Assembly (NCBI RefSeq): GCF_026262505.1
Contig: NC_067205.1
Coordinates: 25,363,693 to 25,427,692, forward strand
Source of the DNA: Trichomonas vaginalis G3
Lineage: Eukaryota; Parabasalia; Trichomonadida; Trichomonadidae
Reading direction: 5' to 3'
Length of the DNA: 64,000 bases
In this document: one piece after another, positions 1-11,957 of the stretch
How positions within the stretch are numbered: the first letter of the stretch is position 1
Layout of the letters: each line of letters starts with the position of its first letter
Program-made: the position numbers and the translations under genes
Notes under the pieces: generated by a model
What the model saw: the letters and a program-made list of their open reading frames with translations, nothing else
What the model was told of the DNA's origin: nothing
Database searches by the model: none

Positions 1-438
1 ATCTACATACTTATGCTACTTGACGAACTTTGTACAAAGCAGAGAGAAGATATGATGAAAGAAGACAAAAACATACAGAAAAGAATACCACGTTCGGTAC
101 CAAAAGGAAAGGAAAAGAACTATAAGTATATGATTTATACTGAAGAGATGGAAAATGAAGAAGACAGAGATATGGTTATGTTGCATTTAGTCAGAAGAAA
201 CAACAAAAGCTTTTACGACCTTGCTAAGATTTACAAATCTAACAGAAATTGGTTCTATCGCGAAAACTTACCGATTTCAATGACACCAAATGAAGATGTG
301 AAACAAATAGTTCAAGATACTTTACCTCAAACACACTATGATATTAAAGGTTGTACAATACTTACCTTCAAAGAAGATTTGCCATTGTTAAAGGAAAAAA
401 TAACAGAGTATTTTGACAACTTCAAACAAGTAGAGTAG
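1..438 (+). CDS. KilA-N domain protein, 3' part (element 1)
   Basis: Open from the window edge to a stop at 438 in the frame of the full-length homologue at 33,884-34,711. Only the end of the KilA-N domain and the conserved C-terminal region are visible; the C-terminal half is nearly identical to the other copy. KilA-N proteins of large DNA viruses bind DNA; a regulatory role is inferred. The product starts outside the window. Confidence 0.8.
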   Translation: MYILMLLDELCTKQREDMMKEDKNIQKRIPRSVPKGKEKNYKYMIYTEEMENEEDRDMVMLHLVRRNNKSFYDLAKIYKSNRNWFYRENLPISMTPNEDVKQIVQDTLPQTHYDIKGCTILTFKEDLPLLKEKITEYFDNFKQVE

Positions 439-479
439 ATGAACCATTTATTTTTGGTCTTGACTTCAGATGGCTCAGG

Positions 480-1050
480 TAGCTCTAGATGGTAAATTGG
501 CTTGTCAAATCCTTCTGGCATTCCGAGTCCTTCCTTCTGGCATTCCGAGTCCTTCCTTCTGGCATTCCGAGTCCTTCCTTCCGACAGGAAAAGTCCTTCC
601 TTCCGACAGGAAAAGTCCTTCCTTCCGACAGGAAAAGTTTTTCTTTCCGACAGGAAAAGTTTTTCTTTCCGACAGGAAAAGTTTTTCTTTCCAACAGGAA
701 AAGTTTTTCCAGTTGTCCGTCCGTAAACCATTCAAATTTTCGAAAATTGAGAACTTTTTGGTCGAACTTCAGAAAAAGTTTTTCCTTCCGACAGGAAAAG
801 TTTTTCTTTCCGACAGGAAAAGTTTTTCTTTCCGACAGGAAAAGTTTTTCTTTCCGACAGGAAAAGTCCTTCCTTCCGACAGGAAAAGTTTTTCTTTCCG
901 ACAGGAAAAGTCCTTCCTTCCAACAGGAAAAGTCCTTCCTTCCGACAGGACACAAACGAATGTCCGACGTACCACCAACCGAGTCCATTCCAAAGCCAGA
1001 AGAACCGAAAGCTGCAGAACCACAACAGACTAAGACTAAAACACTTACAT
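480..1050. repeat. 22-bp iteron array with palindromic core (element 1)
   Basis: Tandem repeat of about 22 bp (CCGACAGGAAAAG followed by a T-rich tail) from about 575 to 955, preceded by copies of a shorter CATTCCGAGTCCTTC-type unit. Each unit has short inverted arms, TTTCC and GGAAA. A non-repeat core at about 705-778 splits the array and holds the 14-bp palindrome AATTTTCGAAAATT at 735-748. The right border carries ATGTCCGACGT, also found at the right borders of both arrays of element 2. Element 2 lacks an array at this exact place, between its KilA-N and ATPase genes, so the block was inserted here or lost there. Reading frames across it come from the periodicity and are not called as genes. 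Confidence 0.85.
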
Positions 1051-1053
1051 TTT

Positions 1054-1929
1054 TTACGCTTGACTTTTTACAATTTGAACTTTGTTCGCGTAGATATGAA
1101 TTCTGAAAGAAGTATGAGGGTCTTGTATGACTTTGTACTTCTCCCATAGTTCATGTCTGTCAAACTTACCTGCCATGGACTCTTTCATAAGTTCCATGAA
1201 ATCGTCTTCGGACAATCCGGGGAAAAGTACAATGTCAGTAAGTATTCTCTTTACATCCTTACTTAAACTCTTTGCTGTCTGTACACAAATGACAACAGAG
1301 ATGTTGAAGTGTCTGAGCTTCTTAAGAATTCGACACATATCTTGTTCTCTGTTCTTTAACAAAGGATGAGAGGCGAAATCATCTAAGATAAGAAGACATC
1401 TGTGAGGGTAAGTCTTCCAATCGTAAGATTGCAATTTCTTCGAAATGTATTCTATCTCTTTCTGTTTGTTTCTGAAGTGTTTCTTCTCTAATATTCTCTG
1501 CATTTCCTCATTTGGGTCTTTAAACTTCGAATTGACATACTCATTTATAGCATTGTACTTCAAAACTCTTCTTTGGTACTTCTTTATCCAATCTAACAAC
1601 TCAGAGTCTTTTATACATACTAACTTAGACTTCTTTATAATATCTTTGAACGAATTTACGGTTTGGTCAAATTGACCAGAAGTACTACAAATAACAACTA
1701 ACTCATAGAATGGGTTCTTCTCATCTAGTTCTTGTTGTTGTGCAGCCATTTTAAGATAAGTGAAAGTCTTACCCGACCCAGGTGGTGCAATTAGACCTGT
1801 TATACCATTCTGAGCAAATAAGAACTTGTCATGTATGGGTTTTATCTGAGCATTTTCTAATTTCACCTTGTTCTTATTTAAAACATTCTCAAATTTTTTG
1901 TCAATGTCAGCAAACTTTTTTTCTAACAT
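1054..1929 (-). CDS. Packaging ATPase, FtsK/HerA (A32-like) type (element 1)
   Basis: Near-identical copy of the ATPase at 34,727-35,599. A P-loop of the form APPGSGKT and a Walker B ILDD are visible. The family pumps genomes into virus capsids. The frame stays open to 2,031, but the ATG at 1,929 is preferred: it follows an A/T-rich promoter-like stretch, and the longer form would overlap the opposite gene beginning at 1,966. Confidence 0.85.
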   Translation of the reverse strand: MLEKKFADIDKKFENVLNKNKVKLENAQIKPIHDKFLFAQNGITGLIAPPGSGKTFTYLKMAAQQQELDEKNPFYELVVICSTSGQFDQTVNSFKDIIKKSKLVCIKDSELLDWIKKYQRRVLKYNAINEYVNSKFKDPNEEMQRILEKKHFRNKQKEIEYISKKLQSYDWKTYPHRCLLILDDFASHPLLKNREQDMCRILKKLRHFNISVVICVQTAKSLSKDVKRILTDIVLFPGLSEDDFMELMKESMAGKFDRHELWEKYKVIQDPHTSFRIHIYANKVQIVKSQA

Positions 1930-1965
1930 ATTTTTAGAAAAATTAAAATTTTTATCTTTTTGAAA

Positions 1966-2412
1966 ATGTCTAGCGATTTCGCCATCTATATTCGAGACAA
2001 GCTTTTCGACAGCAAAACATCTGTCGACCATAAAATCTTACATAGTGTAAACAAGAAAGGTGAATTTGTTCTAAAGTTCTGTTTCTGGGAATATGACAAG
2101 AACCATAAAACATTAAGCAGAGAAGTCTTAAAATTTGTCAATGACAGACTTGTTGACAGAGATGACGCCTCTTGGAGAGATGAAGTCCAACAAAACTTCT
2201 TAGAATGCAAAGAAGACACATGCGCTGTTCTTGAAGATGAAATAGAAAACAGAATAGAAGAGCTATTAAAGGACAAAGAACTTTTACAAAAATATGGTTC
2301 TGAGAAGTTTGACATAACTCCACCAGAAAAGAAGAAGAGAGAAAAGAAAGAAAAGAAAGTAGAAGAAGAGAAGAAAGAACCAGAGCCAGAGAAGAAGAAA
2401 TTTGACATGTAA
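1966..2412 (+). CDS. Conserved small protein with Lys/Glu-rich tail (element 1)
   Basis: Protein of 148 residues, homologous to the product at 35,636-36,109. The N-terminal 110 residues are a mixed, probably globular region; the rest is a run of Lys and Glu with a few Pro. It starts 37 bp from the opposite ATPase start, sharing a short two-way promoter region. I do not recognise the family. The tail differs in length between copies, as simple-sequence tails often do. Confidence 0.7.
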   Translation: MSSDFAIYIRDKLFDSKTSVDHKILHSVNKKGEFVLKFCFWEYDKNHKTLSREVLKFVNDRLVDRDDASWRDEVQQNFLECKEDTCAVLEDEIENRIEELLKDKELLQKYGSEKFDITPPEKKKREKKEKKVEEEKKEPEPEKKKFDM

Positions 2413-2428
2413 AAATAAAATTTTATTT

Positions 2429-2848
2429 TTAGAACATTTCTGGGTCAATGTCAATGTTCTCTTCCTCTTTAGGAGTAAACACTGGCTTAGACTCTAAAAT
2501 CTTTTTACCCAATTTACCTTGAACTTCTACAACTTTAGACTCATAATATTCATAGTCGTCTGCTTTCTTTGGTTCATAAGGTATAACAAGTTTGTATGCT
2601 TTGCCTTCTTTAAGGTTTGAGAACCTTCTGTCAAAACTTTCTTTGACTGTTAACAAACCTTCTATGTCTAAGTCTTCAAATTTCGCACCATTTTTAGTCA
2701 CAATAGCAAACTTAACTGGTTCGATGTTCCAAACTTTGCTGAATGAAGACTTTTCAAAATGGTAGAAGTAAACATTCAAATATGTGAATGGGTCTAGTTC
2801 TTCTTTAAGTCCTGACATGTACTTGTTTACTGAGATGAATTTCGTCAT
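2429..2848 (-). CDS. Conserved 139-residue protein of unknown function (element 1)
   Basis: Same length as its counterpart at 36,126-36,545, with scattered substitutions only. No membrane segment or signal peptide; Lys/Glu-rich, ending in acidic residues. It lies between the ATPase/Lys-rich pair and the helicase on the helicase strand, so a role in genome replication or handling is possible but only inferred from position. The upstream region has the TTTTTATCC-type motif used across these elements. Confidence 0.7.
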   Translation of the reverse strand: MTKFISVNKYMSGLKEELDPFTYLNVYFYHFEKSSFSKVWNIEPVKFAIVTKNGAKFEDLDIEGLLTVKESFDRRFSNLKEGKAYKLVIPYEPKKADDYEYYESKVVEVQGKLGKKILESKPVFTPKEEENIDIDPEMF

Positions 2849-2885
2849 CTTTTCTATCGGATAAAAAAATATTTTTTTTTAAAAT

Positions 2886-4122
2886 TTACTCAGAAAAATT
2901 TTTCTTTGTATATACACCATTCTGAACGTCTAAAAGACTTTTGACATTTGCCAAGAATGTTCGTTTAGACGCTGTCATATAACCATATTCTTGACAATAT
3001 TGTTTATACGAATCGTACAATGACCTTTCATCTAAACACTCAAAGTCAGTTTCATCTATGAACAGTTCATATACACTCTTGTTTGCTTCTAACAATGTTT
3101 GTCTCTCTTCGGTATGTGGAATTTGTCTTGGATTGAACTTAGAAATATCTAATGTCATAAAATATGAGAACAAGTGGTTGTAAAAGTCAGATGTCAAAGT
3201 TTCTGCTAAGTCGTCAAAATATTCTGTATCTTGCATATGAGCTTCTGACGTTCTGACAACTACATATCTTCTGTCAGAACTTTCTAACTTCATCGGAACA
3301 GCATTGTTTGAAACCATAATGAAGTTTGCAACATTTTCACAAACTCTTTGGTCTTTATATTTTCTTTCAACAACTCCAACTTTGTCTGTTATAAGACTCT
3401 TCAAAGCATCTGAGTTCAAAACTTTTGTTGTATCTATACTTTGAAGTTCGTTACATACTATAAGTTTCATATTCTCTATTGAAGAGTTAAATTTACCGCA
3501 GATGTTTTCTAAGTTTGTCATATTAGGGTTCGAATAGCCCTCTAACAGTTTGCATAAGATATCTGTAAAGAATGTGTTCTTACCTGTTCCTTGTTTTCCA
3601 ATTATAATGAGAGCAGTTTCATTTTTAGCACTTGGATGTTGTAAGATGTTTGCAAACCAACATAAGATATACTCATAGACTCTTTCGTTTCCATTGCATA
3701 TAATTTCTTTGACATGGTCTAACCAAGCTTCTATAATATTTTTCTTTCCATTCTACTTGTTCATATTTATATCCAGTGAAGATAGAATAGAAGTTTGGAG
3801 ATGGTGTATAAAACTTTATACCACGAACTGAAAAATCTTCTAACTTTGACAATAAGATATCCCAAGCATCTAACATCTTCATTCCAACTTGTACGACTTT
3901 TATTTTCTTAAGTTTCTGTCTACATTCTTGTTCTGAAACTATTGTTGCTCTTGGTTTGTTAAAGACTACATCCCATTCTTTCATAACATAAAATTCTGGG
4001 GCAGAGTCGACATAAATGACTAAACGTTTCAAATTCTCGACTGCTTTGTTATAGTCTCGAAATGGACACATATTTCTGAATGTTTGGAAGTCATAAAAAT
4101 CTGAAACATCTATTCTGTACAT
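2886..4122 (-). pseudogene. SF3 (D5-like) helicase gene, looks broken (element 1)
   Basis: Corresponds end to end to the open gene at 36,584-37,819, with the same flanking genes. The P-loop region and the segment after it, typical of superfamily 3 replicative helicases of virophages and Polinton-like viruses, are recognisable. The copy looks broken. Confidence 0.8.
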
Positions 4123-4148
4123 TTTTATAAAAAAAAAAAATATTTTTT

Positions 4149-4936
4149 TTATTCTTGAGCTATTTGTTGCATTTGTTGTTCTTGAGCTATTTGTTGTTGA
4201 AGTTGTTCTTGTAATACAATACTTTCACCAGTTGTATCTTCCAATTCGAAACTTTCTGCCGTCATTGACAAATACATAGGACATAAAAGTTTTACAGGAA
4301 CAAAGTTTGCGTCAACTAAGGTTAAGTTTATGTTTGCTAAAGTGTTTGAGTTTACTAAAGCTGAAAATTCTGCATTCGAATGAACAATAGGCAAACCAGC
4401 AGAGAATGTGTTATTTATACGCATGAGTATCTTTTGGTCATAGTAGTTTCTGTCGACATTCGAATAGCACTTTGAACCTAAGTTTGAAACAATATATAAA
4501 ATAGGTGTACTTAAAGTCAATGGAATAGACATTCCTTGTATGACACCTTTTCCTGTTATAGGAAACTGTTGGTAGTAAAAACCAGATATAAGTTTTGTAT
4601 TATAGCTCATATTGTTTATAGTAAACTCAGTCGGACATCCAAACATAATGAAACCTGCTCTAGTTGCAGCACATGTTACACTCGTCCTTAAAGTATTAAA
4701 TAAGTCAACAAAACCTGTTGGTGGTATATCTGAGTAAGTATCTTCAAAGGAGTATTTTTTACCATTCACAACAATAAATCTTCTGGTGTCAAAAGAGCAA
4801 AACAGGCTTTAGTCGTCATTGTGTTTAAAGTTAGTTTACAATATCGTCCTTGAGGACTTTGTAAGTTTGTTGTTATAGAATTATATGACTCAGGGTTTTT
4901 AGTCGTAATAGTATAAACCATTGTGTCTTCTGCCAT
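4149..4936 (-). pseudogene. Candidate penton (minor capsid) gene, looks broken (element 1)
   Basis: Counterpart of the open gene at 37,848-38,645, between helicase and CCG-motif genes. The product is beta-rich with a Gln-rich C-terminal tail. The penton assignment rests on length, predicted strand content and position next to the capsid gene, not on a decisive motif. The copy looks broken. Confidence 0.6.
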
Positions 4937-4939
4937 TTC

Positions 4940-5520
4940 TTAGCAAATAAATTTTAATGAAATGTTGTGGTCGTCAAATATTTTTATAACGTCTGGGAAA
5001 CTATATTTTAAGTTCAACGTTTCACCTCCTTTCATAACGTATATCTTGTCAATGACATTATATGAAACACCACAGCAACTAACGTCGGGTTCTATTTCTT
5101 TGATGTTTATATCGTCTGCCTCTGTCAAAAGTTTCAATAGTTCTTTCAAAACTTCATGAGGTGCGATGACATATGAGTTCACTTTTACAGGGTTGTGTTC
5201 GACCAAGTTTAACATTATACCTAAAGCTTGACAAATCTTCTCCTGAGTTTGAAGTTTGTCTTTCAGTTGTTGGTAGTCGTTTCGAATATCTGCAACAGAA
5301 CTTAAGTCTCTGCTAACTTCAGGGTATGTTGGTTGTTCTTTTACAGGAACTATTGTTATACCATCTTCGTCCTCGTATGGTTTCCCCACTTCAACATCTC
5401 TTCTTTGACATTGACAATAACACTTTGACTGTTTGTTTGAGTTGGTGAATTTAACTTCACATCTGCCACCGCCATTAAACCTTTTGAAACACTTACGCTT
5501 CTATTTTTCGGAAATGACAT
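4940..5520 (-). pseudogene. CCG-motif conserved protein gene, looks broken (element 1)
   Basis: Counterpart of the open gene at 38,650-39,231. The C-terminal 90 residues include the Cys-Cys-Gly motif also found in element 3 at 60,569-61,268. Start taken at the ATG at 5,520, which faces the forward gene starting at 5,539 across an 18-bp gap. The copy looks broken. Confidence 0.65.
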
Positions 5521-5538
5521 TTTACTTAGAATAAAAAG

Positions 5539-5957
5539 ATGGACGTATTTGAGTATCTCTTCGAATTGAAGCAGAACAAAGTTTACACACACAAACAATA
5601 CAAATACATTGACAGAATAGTTCTTTATACAAACAATGGTAAATGTTATAGAATAGCAGTCTTTGCTGAACCAAAATATTTTCATAAAGCAAAGAAAGTT
5701 GGTATAACTGAAATGGTGAAAGTTCTTGAAGCAGACAAAAATATAACTTCAAAACTTACAGATATTTCTAAAGGTAAGTTTATAATACAATATTATGTCA
5801 AACTGGCGTACTGTCAATATTTGACGGAGAGAAGTCAGTTCAAGAACAACTTACTGACCTGCTGCCAAAATCTGCTCGATGGAAGCTGTCGTTATGCCAA
5901 TCTGAGGAGCCCCAGCAGGTTTCATCGAACGAATCTTCAAAAGAGCATCTTCCGTGA
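5539..5957 (+). pseudogene. Small forward gene opposite the capsid gene, looks broken (element 1)
   Basis: Counterpart of 39,250-39,669. The N-terminal 80 residues are well conserved between the copies. The 3' part overlaps the 3' end of the capsid gene on the other strand. Function unknown. The copy looks broken. Confidence 0.55.
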
Positions 5958-7455
5958 AAAGTGCTATTGGTTTTGTAAACTTCTTTGCTCTCAATTCATC
6001 TGGACCGTCTCTGTCACCAGTATATTGTATTTTACGTACCAACAGTTGAAATACCACCCATAAAGTCTTCTGAGTCAGCAAATGGAATGCCAAGCCAAAA
6101 GTTTGAACGGTCTCCATTTGTATATTGAGTTTTTTGACCTCCTGTATGAGTCCATACTTTCACATATGGCATAATAGAACTTTGCATTTCAGGGTTAATG
6201 GTTGTTGTGAAATTGTTGTTAAAGTTCATAGCATCTAATGTCAAGTTGTATGACCTCATATCTTCAACTGTAGAATATTCTTCTCTTGGATAATATTTGC
6301 CATCTATGTTTATATGATATTTAATACCGGGGTTGTAGAAACAAGAATAGTCATTTATAGTTCGTGAACTGACAGAACAAACATAGTATCTGCATGTTTC
6401 ATTGCAGTTGTTAAAGCAATATCTGTTCTTGCACCTGGGTCAGCACTTTGGTTTCCAACTTCACCTGCAAAGTCTTTGACAGATATTTGGTGTATAGGGA
6501 ACATAAGTGGAACTGCAATATATTTGGCAGCTAAAGCATTTGAAATATCTGGGTCCAACATATAGACTGCAAGTCTGCTTTCTATTCTCTTGCATTCAAA
6601 TTTTTCGCATGTGAACTTAACTGGGTCCCAAGCAGTTCCAGCAGCATTGAAATAATAGTTTACTTCAGTGTTGAAGTTTGAGAAACCAAAGTCTAGGTCA
6701 ACTTTGTCTTTGCAAAAGTCGGCGAATGACGTTTTATTTGTTCCCACTACTTCTGTAAGAGTGAATGGGTCTTGTGTTGGTGCAATGACTAAGTTATTTT
6801 TGCTTGGAGTAAGTTCGATAGAAATTTTTCCTGCCCAGTTTGGCAAGTATCTTAAAAACCTGAAGATGAGGAAAGATGACAAAGGAACTCTAAGTTTCAG
6901 TTTTACTTTAGTGACAGCATTTCCATCTGAACCAGAAAGGTTAACATAAACTCCTGGAACGTTAGGGTCAAGTCTTTATTTTCTCAATGGTGGCATACTG
7001 GTCTGTTTGTTCTCTAGCTTGTGGTTGTACTGAGTTTCTCAAAGCGAACCATTCATAGTTTGCCCATGTTACTGTTTGAACTAAGTCAGAGTTAGAATAT
7101 ATTTATATCCCATGAAAACTTCTGGAGCATATTGGTATCCGACATAGAAAATTCCATTGCAACCTTTCTTGTCAGACAACTTGGCAGAAGGTTTTATTTC
7201 AATGTCTTGTTCCACGTATAAGAATGAGTTGTCAATAGAAATTATGTGAAACCTGTCGCATGCAATATCTACTGTTGTTGAAGAACCTTCTCCAAACTCA
7301 CCTACGTTTCCATAAGAAACAGCAGTTGTATATTCGTAAGTTCCAGGAACTATTTCTGACCTTCTAATGGCATTGTCGCATTCGTTATACCATTCGGAAA
7401 CATTTCCATTCATGGCATCCAAAACTGTTGGCGTTATATTCTGAGCGGCGTACAT
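5851..7455 (-). pseudogene. Major capsid protein gene, looks broken (element 1)
   Basis: Span of about 1.6 kb matching 39,563-41,171. The encoded segments are beta-strand rich and Asn/Thr/Gly rich, with a product size of about 530 residues, as expected for a double jelly-roll major capsid protein of Polinton-like elements. Position between penton candidate and large structural gene supports this. Broken at several points; the other copy is broken too. Confidence 0.7.
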
Positions 7456-8893
7456 TTCATATGGGTAAAAATATAGAATAGTTGGATTTATTTGTCATAA
7501 TAGAACCCACGTGGACCAAGCTTTACTTTCTTCCTGGCTGAGTTTTTAACTCTTCTTTTTCCTTCATTGCCACTACTTTCACTAGATGAAGTTACTTCTT
7601 CACTATTTTCACTTTGTTCTACTCTTCTTCTTTGGTGTCGCTTTTGGTAACTTGCCCTCTGCTTCAAGTTGTTGCATCTTTGCCTCATGTTCACCTAGTA
7701 TGTTGTAAATTTCCCATGTCCTTTTTGCCTTTGGGCTCTGGTCGCCCATCTCAGGTAACCTATATCCTAGAAAGAGTTTGTCATAGTTTGTATTTGAGTC
7801 TTCACGCTATTGTTTGCATGACTCTTTCCTGAGTTTCCGGTTCAAGCTCTTCAAACAGAGCTTGTCCATATGGAATAAGCTCGTTTCCAAATATATGTTT
7901 TTGTAGCCATTCTGGTTTTCTTTCCATGTTACCAACAATATCTTTGTGAATGGGAAAGCTTTTACCCAATGTTTCAGGCTTGCGTCATTTATTTCTGTAG
8001 TTGGTTTTATTTTGTCAAGGAACATGTTTTTCAATACTAACATTTCATTTGGTACTGTCCATTTGAGTTTTCTTAAATATTCATCCCTTCTCGGTTCATT
8101 GTCTGCAAAGTAAGTTTTTATGACATTTTGTAAACTTTCGTTTGCAAGGTCATGTACAATAGGTTCTCTTCCTTCTCCCTCCCTAACTTTCTTTCTAAAC
8201 TCTTCACCAAATATACCATCTCTATGGTTCTGTGTAGTTCTTTGAGATAAATGTTCTAGAACGTCAGGTGTTATATTTCCATCAGCCATGTTCATTTCAT
8301 ACTGGTCCAAAATATCTGCATGTTTCATATCTTTCAATGGCATTAAAGCCGCGCTGAAAATACCAGCTATATCTGGTTCACCATTCACTTCCATTGCGTC
8401 TACAACTTCTTGGAATTGTGGTTGTAAGTTTATGAACCACCTATCCGGATTAGCTTTATGACCCCATCTCATTGTAGTTCCATAGTCTGCAGAAACAAAA
8501 GTAGGTTTGTTTCCATATTGGTTAGGTTCTGAATGAACTTTAAACAATGTTTCATTTCTATATGTTTTGTTGAAATTTAACCTTTTATTTTCACCGAGTT
8601 CAGCCAAAGATTGAACGTTATATGGTCGTAAGTAAAAAGGATTGTTGTATTTGCGTACATTTTCTTTCAGTTCTTCCATTCTATGCTGAATATTTTCATC
8701 TGATGTTGGAGTCTTTTGTATGTCGGCGAACATTTTTCGATATTCTTCTACTATGTCAGCCGAATTTTTCTTAGACTCTTGGAAAGATTCCATATTCCCC
8801 GCATACACTTGTTGAGGGTCAAGATTTTTCGGCTGTTCCAAATCTTCATCTAGTTCTGTGAAGTTAGTTTCCAAAGGAGGGACTTGTTTGTTT

Positions 8894-9711
8894 GAGATAT
8901 AAAAATTGCTCACATTTGCTCACATTTTGGCACTTTTTTTGTACGTTTGTCAAAAAATTGTGAGGAAGATCTCACAAAAATAGTCAAAATGTGAGCAAAT
9001 TTTGAGAAGTGCTCACATTTTGACATACGATTATTTTCATACGTTTTTTTGATGAATTCTAATAAAACTTCATTACCACTTTCAGAACGAAGCGTAACTT
9101 TTCAGCACGTAACGCTCTATCATGTGTAGTGACATATTATTCAAAAAAACTCAGATTGCTTATCTTATAATAACAATTTCATTAGAAAAAATGCACGATT
9201 TCACGCTAAAACTTTGAAGCAATTCTTAAATTCGGATAAAAAATCGATATGTATTACACTTTAAACTTCAAAAAATGGTTCAAAATTTAGACTTAGTTTA
9301 TCTTAACAATATAGCAGATTTTAAGCCGAACAAGTAGGAGTAATAGAAATAGCTCTTGAAAATAATTACAATTAGTAATATGTAAGTCAAAGTTCGAGTA
9401 TTCTAATAAATAAACGTTCCGGATTTTCTTTACTACAAGAATCAATACTTAATATATAGAAGCAACAGTAAAAACTTATTAGAGATTCAAAAAGAAAGTT
9501 GACTAAAGAGAATCTTTTTATATAAGTAATTTTATTTTTTTGAAATACGAGATCGAATAAACATGTATTTTATTTTATTACTATAATAATACGTTTTTAC
9601 ATAGTAAGAAAGTTTAGAGACTGAAATGAAATTAAAAATTGAGAAAAAAATAAAGCTTTTCTATAAAAATTCATATTAATATATAGTATAATGATATTAC
9701 AATTTATTGAT
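8894..9711. repeat. Left 818-bp terminal inverted repeat
   Basis: Inverted copy of 11,958-12,775. The outer 130 bp hold several TGTGAGCA/TGCTCACA boxes in both orientations (around 8,909, 8,919, 8,989 and 9,010), which could be transposase-binding sites. No gene is seen within it. Confidence 0.93.
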
Positions 9712-10360
9712 CAAATAAAAAGAATATTTGTTGAATAATTTCTGTTCAAATTAAAAGTTCTTCAACTTACGGTAAATCTATCTGCCTTAAAAAGTATTAC
9801 GATATTATGCAAAGTCAATTTTCTCCAAAAAAATATTTGAAGATGATACTTTAAGTATACCAAAAATACAAGAATTTTGAGAGAACTCAATGAATTTTTG
9901 TGAAGGTGGAGTTAAATTGAGAAGATTTTTGGTCAGAGAAAAACAAAAATTACTATCTGATAAAATGGTATTAAAATGAAAAAAGTTTAAACAAAGGAAA
10001 TGAAGAATTTATATTATATTAGAATTTAAAGAGTAAATATAAAAGATTGAAAGAAAGAATAATAATAGGATTCTTGAATGCAACATTTGGAATGATGTTT
10101 CCAGTTGTAGATGTGTTAAGCAAAGAGAGATAATGATAGTTTCTTGAGTTTTGAGTTAAGCTTGTTGTAGATGAGAGAGAAATTTTGACGAGACTGAGGA
10201 ACTTCATTTGGAATGATGTTTCCAGTTGTAGATGTGTTAAGCAAAGAGAGATAATGATAGTTTCTTGAGTTTTTGCAATTAACCATCCTCAATGACTATT
10301 GTTTTAATATAATTTTTAAATTTTTTAAAACTGACATTTTAGTTGTATATTTTTTCTAAC
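9712..10360. other. Unique spacer of the transposon with a 69-bp direct repeat
   Basis: A segment of about 69 bp starting CATTTGGAATGATG occurs at about 10,084 and again at about 10,205, 121 bp apart, nearly identical. Only a short frame (10,019-10,207, minus) is open and it looks incidental. The spacer may be captured host sequence; its source cannot be told from the window. Confidence 0.6.
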
Positions 10361-11943
10361 AAAGGTACATTCACTAGGCGATAACAGTAAAATGGGATGA
10401 AAATATGATAAATAGCATCCCTATATAGTGCCAAACAATATTTATACGGGCCAAAAAAATTGGCTAGAGATTTGGCGAGTTATAAAACTTAGAAAATTGA
10501 GAGGGATTTTTATTTTTGAATTTTTTTTGGAAAGTTAAAATTGCGATTAAAAATCGATTTCCAGGAGAACTAAGCATCTCATCATATATTTAAATCGATA
10601 AAAATATTAAATAATAGTTGAATAGTATAACAACGTGAAATTATGGCTGAATCTACAGAAAAAATGAACATATTTGACATTTTTGAAAATTCATACGTTA
10701 GATGGTGACAGACTCATAAACTATACTTTAGCTAAGATTGATATATGGTTTCAACAACACATGGTTAAAATTGTAAAAATATTTTAGATTTCAAAAAGAT
10801 ATATATGGTAATATAATGGAACAAAGTCAACAAATAGCATGTTAAATATGTTATAATTAACTTTTTATTAGATCCAATAGTAGATATCGAATGGTTTCCA
10901 GCTTTATGGTTAAATATTTTCTTTTCGAGCTTCTCTTTAACTGTTGTATTAAGGTTGTAAATTTTTGATGCTAGAAACTATGGAATCTTCTTTGCTGCTG
11001 CATTTTTCTTGAGAGTTCTTGCAATTTCGAATAGATCTGCGCATTGTATGAAATTGAGGCTTTAAAATATCTTGAAAACAGAATAGGACTGCTTTTCCAA
11101 AGGAATGCTTACTTGTAAATCAGAGAGTTTCAAAATTGAGAGCAAGATTATCATCATAACTTTCGATTTTGCTGCGAAAAAGGAAGACAAGTAATTAACA
11201 AATCATTTACTGTTGTTCATCAAAAGAAGAAAACTTTGATAACAACTAATGATGATAAAATCAAGCTATCTTTTAATATTTTAAATTGATAAGACATTCA
11301 AAATATTTGAATGGTTTAAAATATTTTCTTTTAATTTCTATAAGATATTATCATGATTATATAATAAAATTTAAATTTTTATTCAAAAAGGCAATATTTC
11401 AAACTTTTAATTTCAAAAATCTTAATTCTGCAATAAGTGTATTTAATTGTAGCAAATTTAATGATCCTTCGTCATGCTTAGCAATTTGGAACTCATAAAT
11501 TAATGATTTCTTCAAGTAAAATTCTGCATTATTTCAAAAGTCAATAATTCTCTAGTAACTTTTCTTCAAACCCTAACCATTATATTATATGTATAATGGA
11601 GAATAATTGCAAAGAAAGATAGCCGAATTTACTGGGTAGTTCTTGTGATGCGAAATAATTGCAAATTAACACATAGTTTTAACAGCATCAATCTCTTTTT
11701 GCTCTCATTTAAATGCATTCGCACACTTTAATTTTGAAATATAAGAGTTTTGGAAATTATCAAATTTATCTGCTCAAATACTATAGATCTTCATAAGTGT
11801 TAATAGAATCACCAGCCTTACATATAGTGTTTAATATAATGATGCACATCATACTGGGATTTATTCCTTATTCATCTAGTTATTATAAGATTTACAACCC
11901 CATGAAAATTTAAAATTTTGTCAAAAATAGTGAATGTACCTTT
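10361..11943. mobile_element. Nested 1.58-kb DNA transposon with 16-bp inverted ends
   Basis: The ends are AAAGGTACATTCACTA at 10,361 and its reverse complement ending at 11,943. Direct copies of TTTCTAAC (10,353-10,360 and 11,944-11,951) flank it, an 8-bp target duplication. The interior is very A/T-rich; the longest open stretch (70 codons at 11,286-11,498) has no recognisable transposase feature, so it is probably non-autonomous. It lies inside the larger transposon and therefore arrived later, or travelled with it. Confidence 0.82.
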
Positions 11944-11957
11944 TTTCTAACACAACT

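Noticed and set aside
485-1147. Long overlapping frames of Ser/Phe/Arg-rich repeats on both strands
   Set aside because: They follow the 22-bp repeat array; a 22-bp period that avoids stops opens all frames, and the products are pure repeat with no leader motif.
10019-10207. 62-codon minus-strand frame with a faint leucine-rich look
   Set aside because: The 69-bp direct repeat there invites a BspA-type leucine-rich-repeat reading, but the match is too weak and the frame too short.
11286-11498. 70-codon frame inside the nested transposon
   Set aside because: Low-complexity Phe/Lys/Asn composition and no transposase motif.
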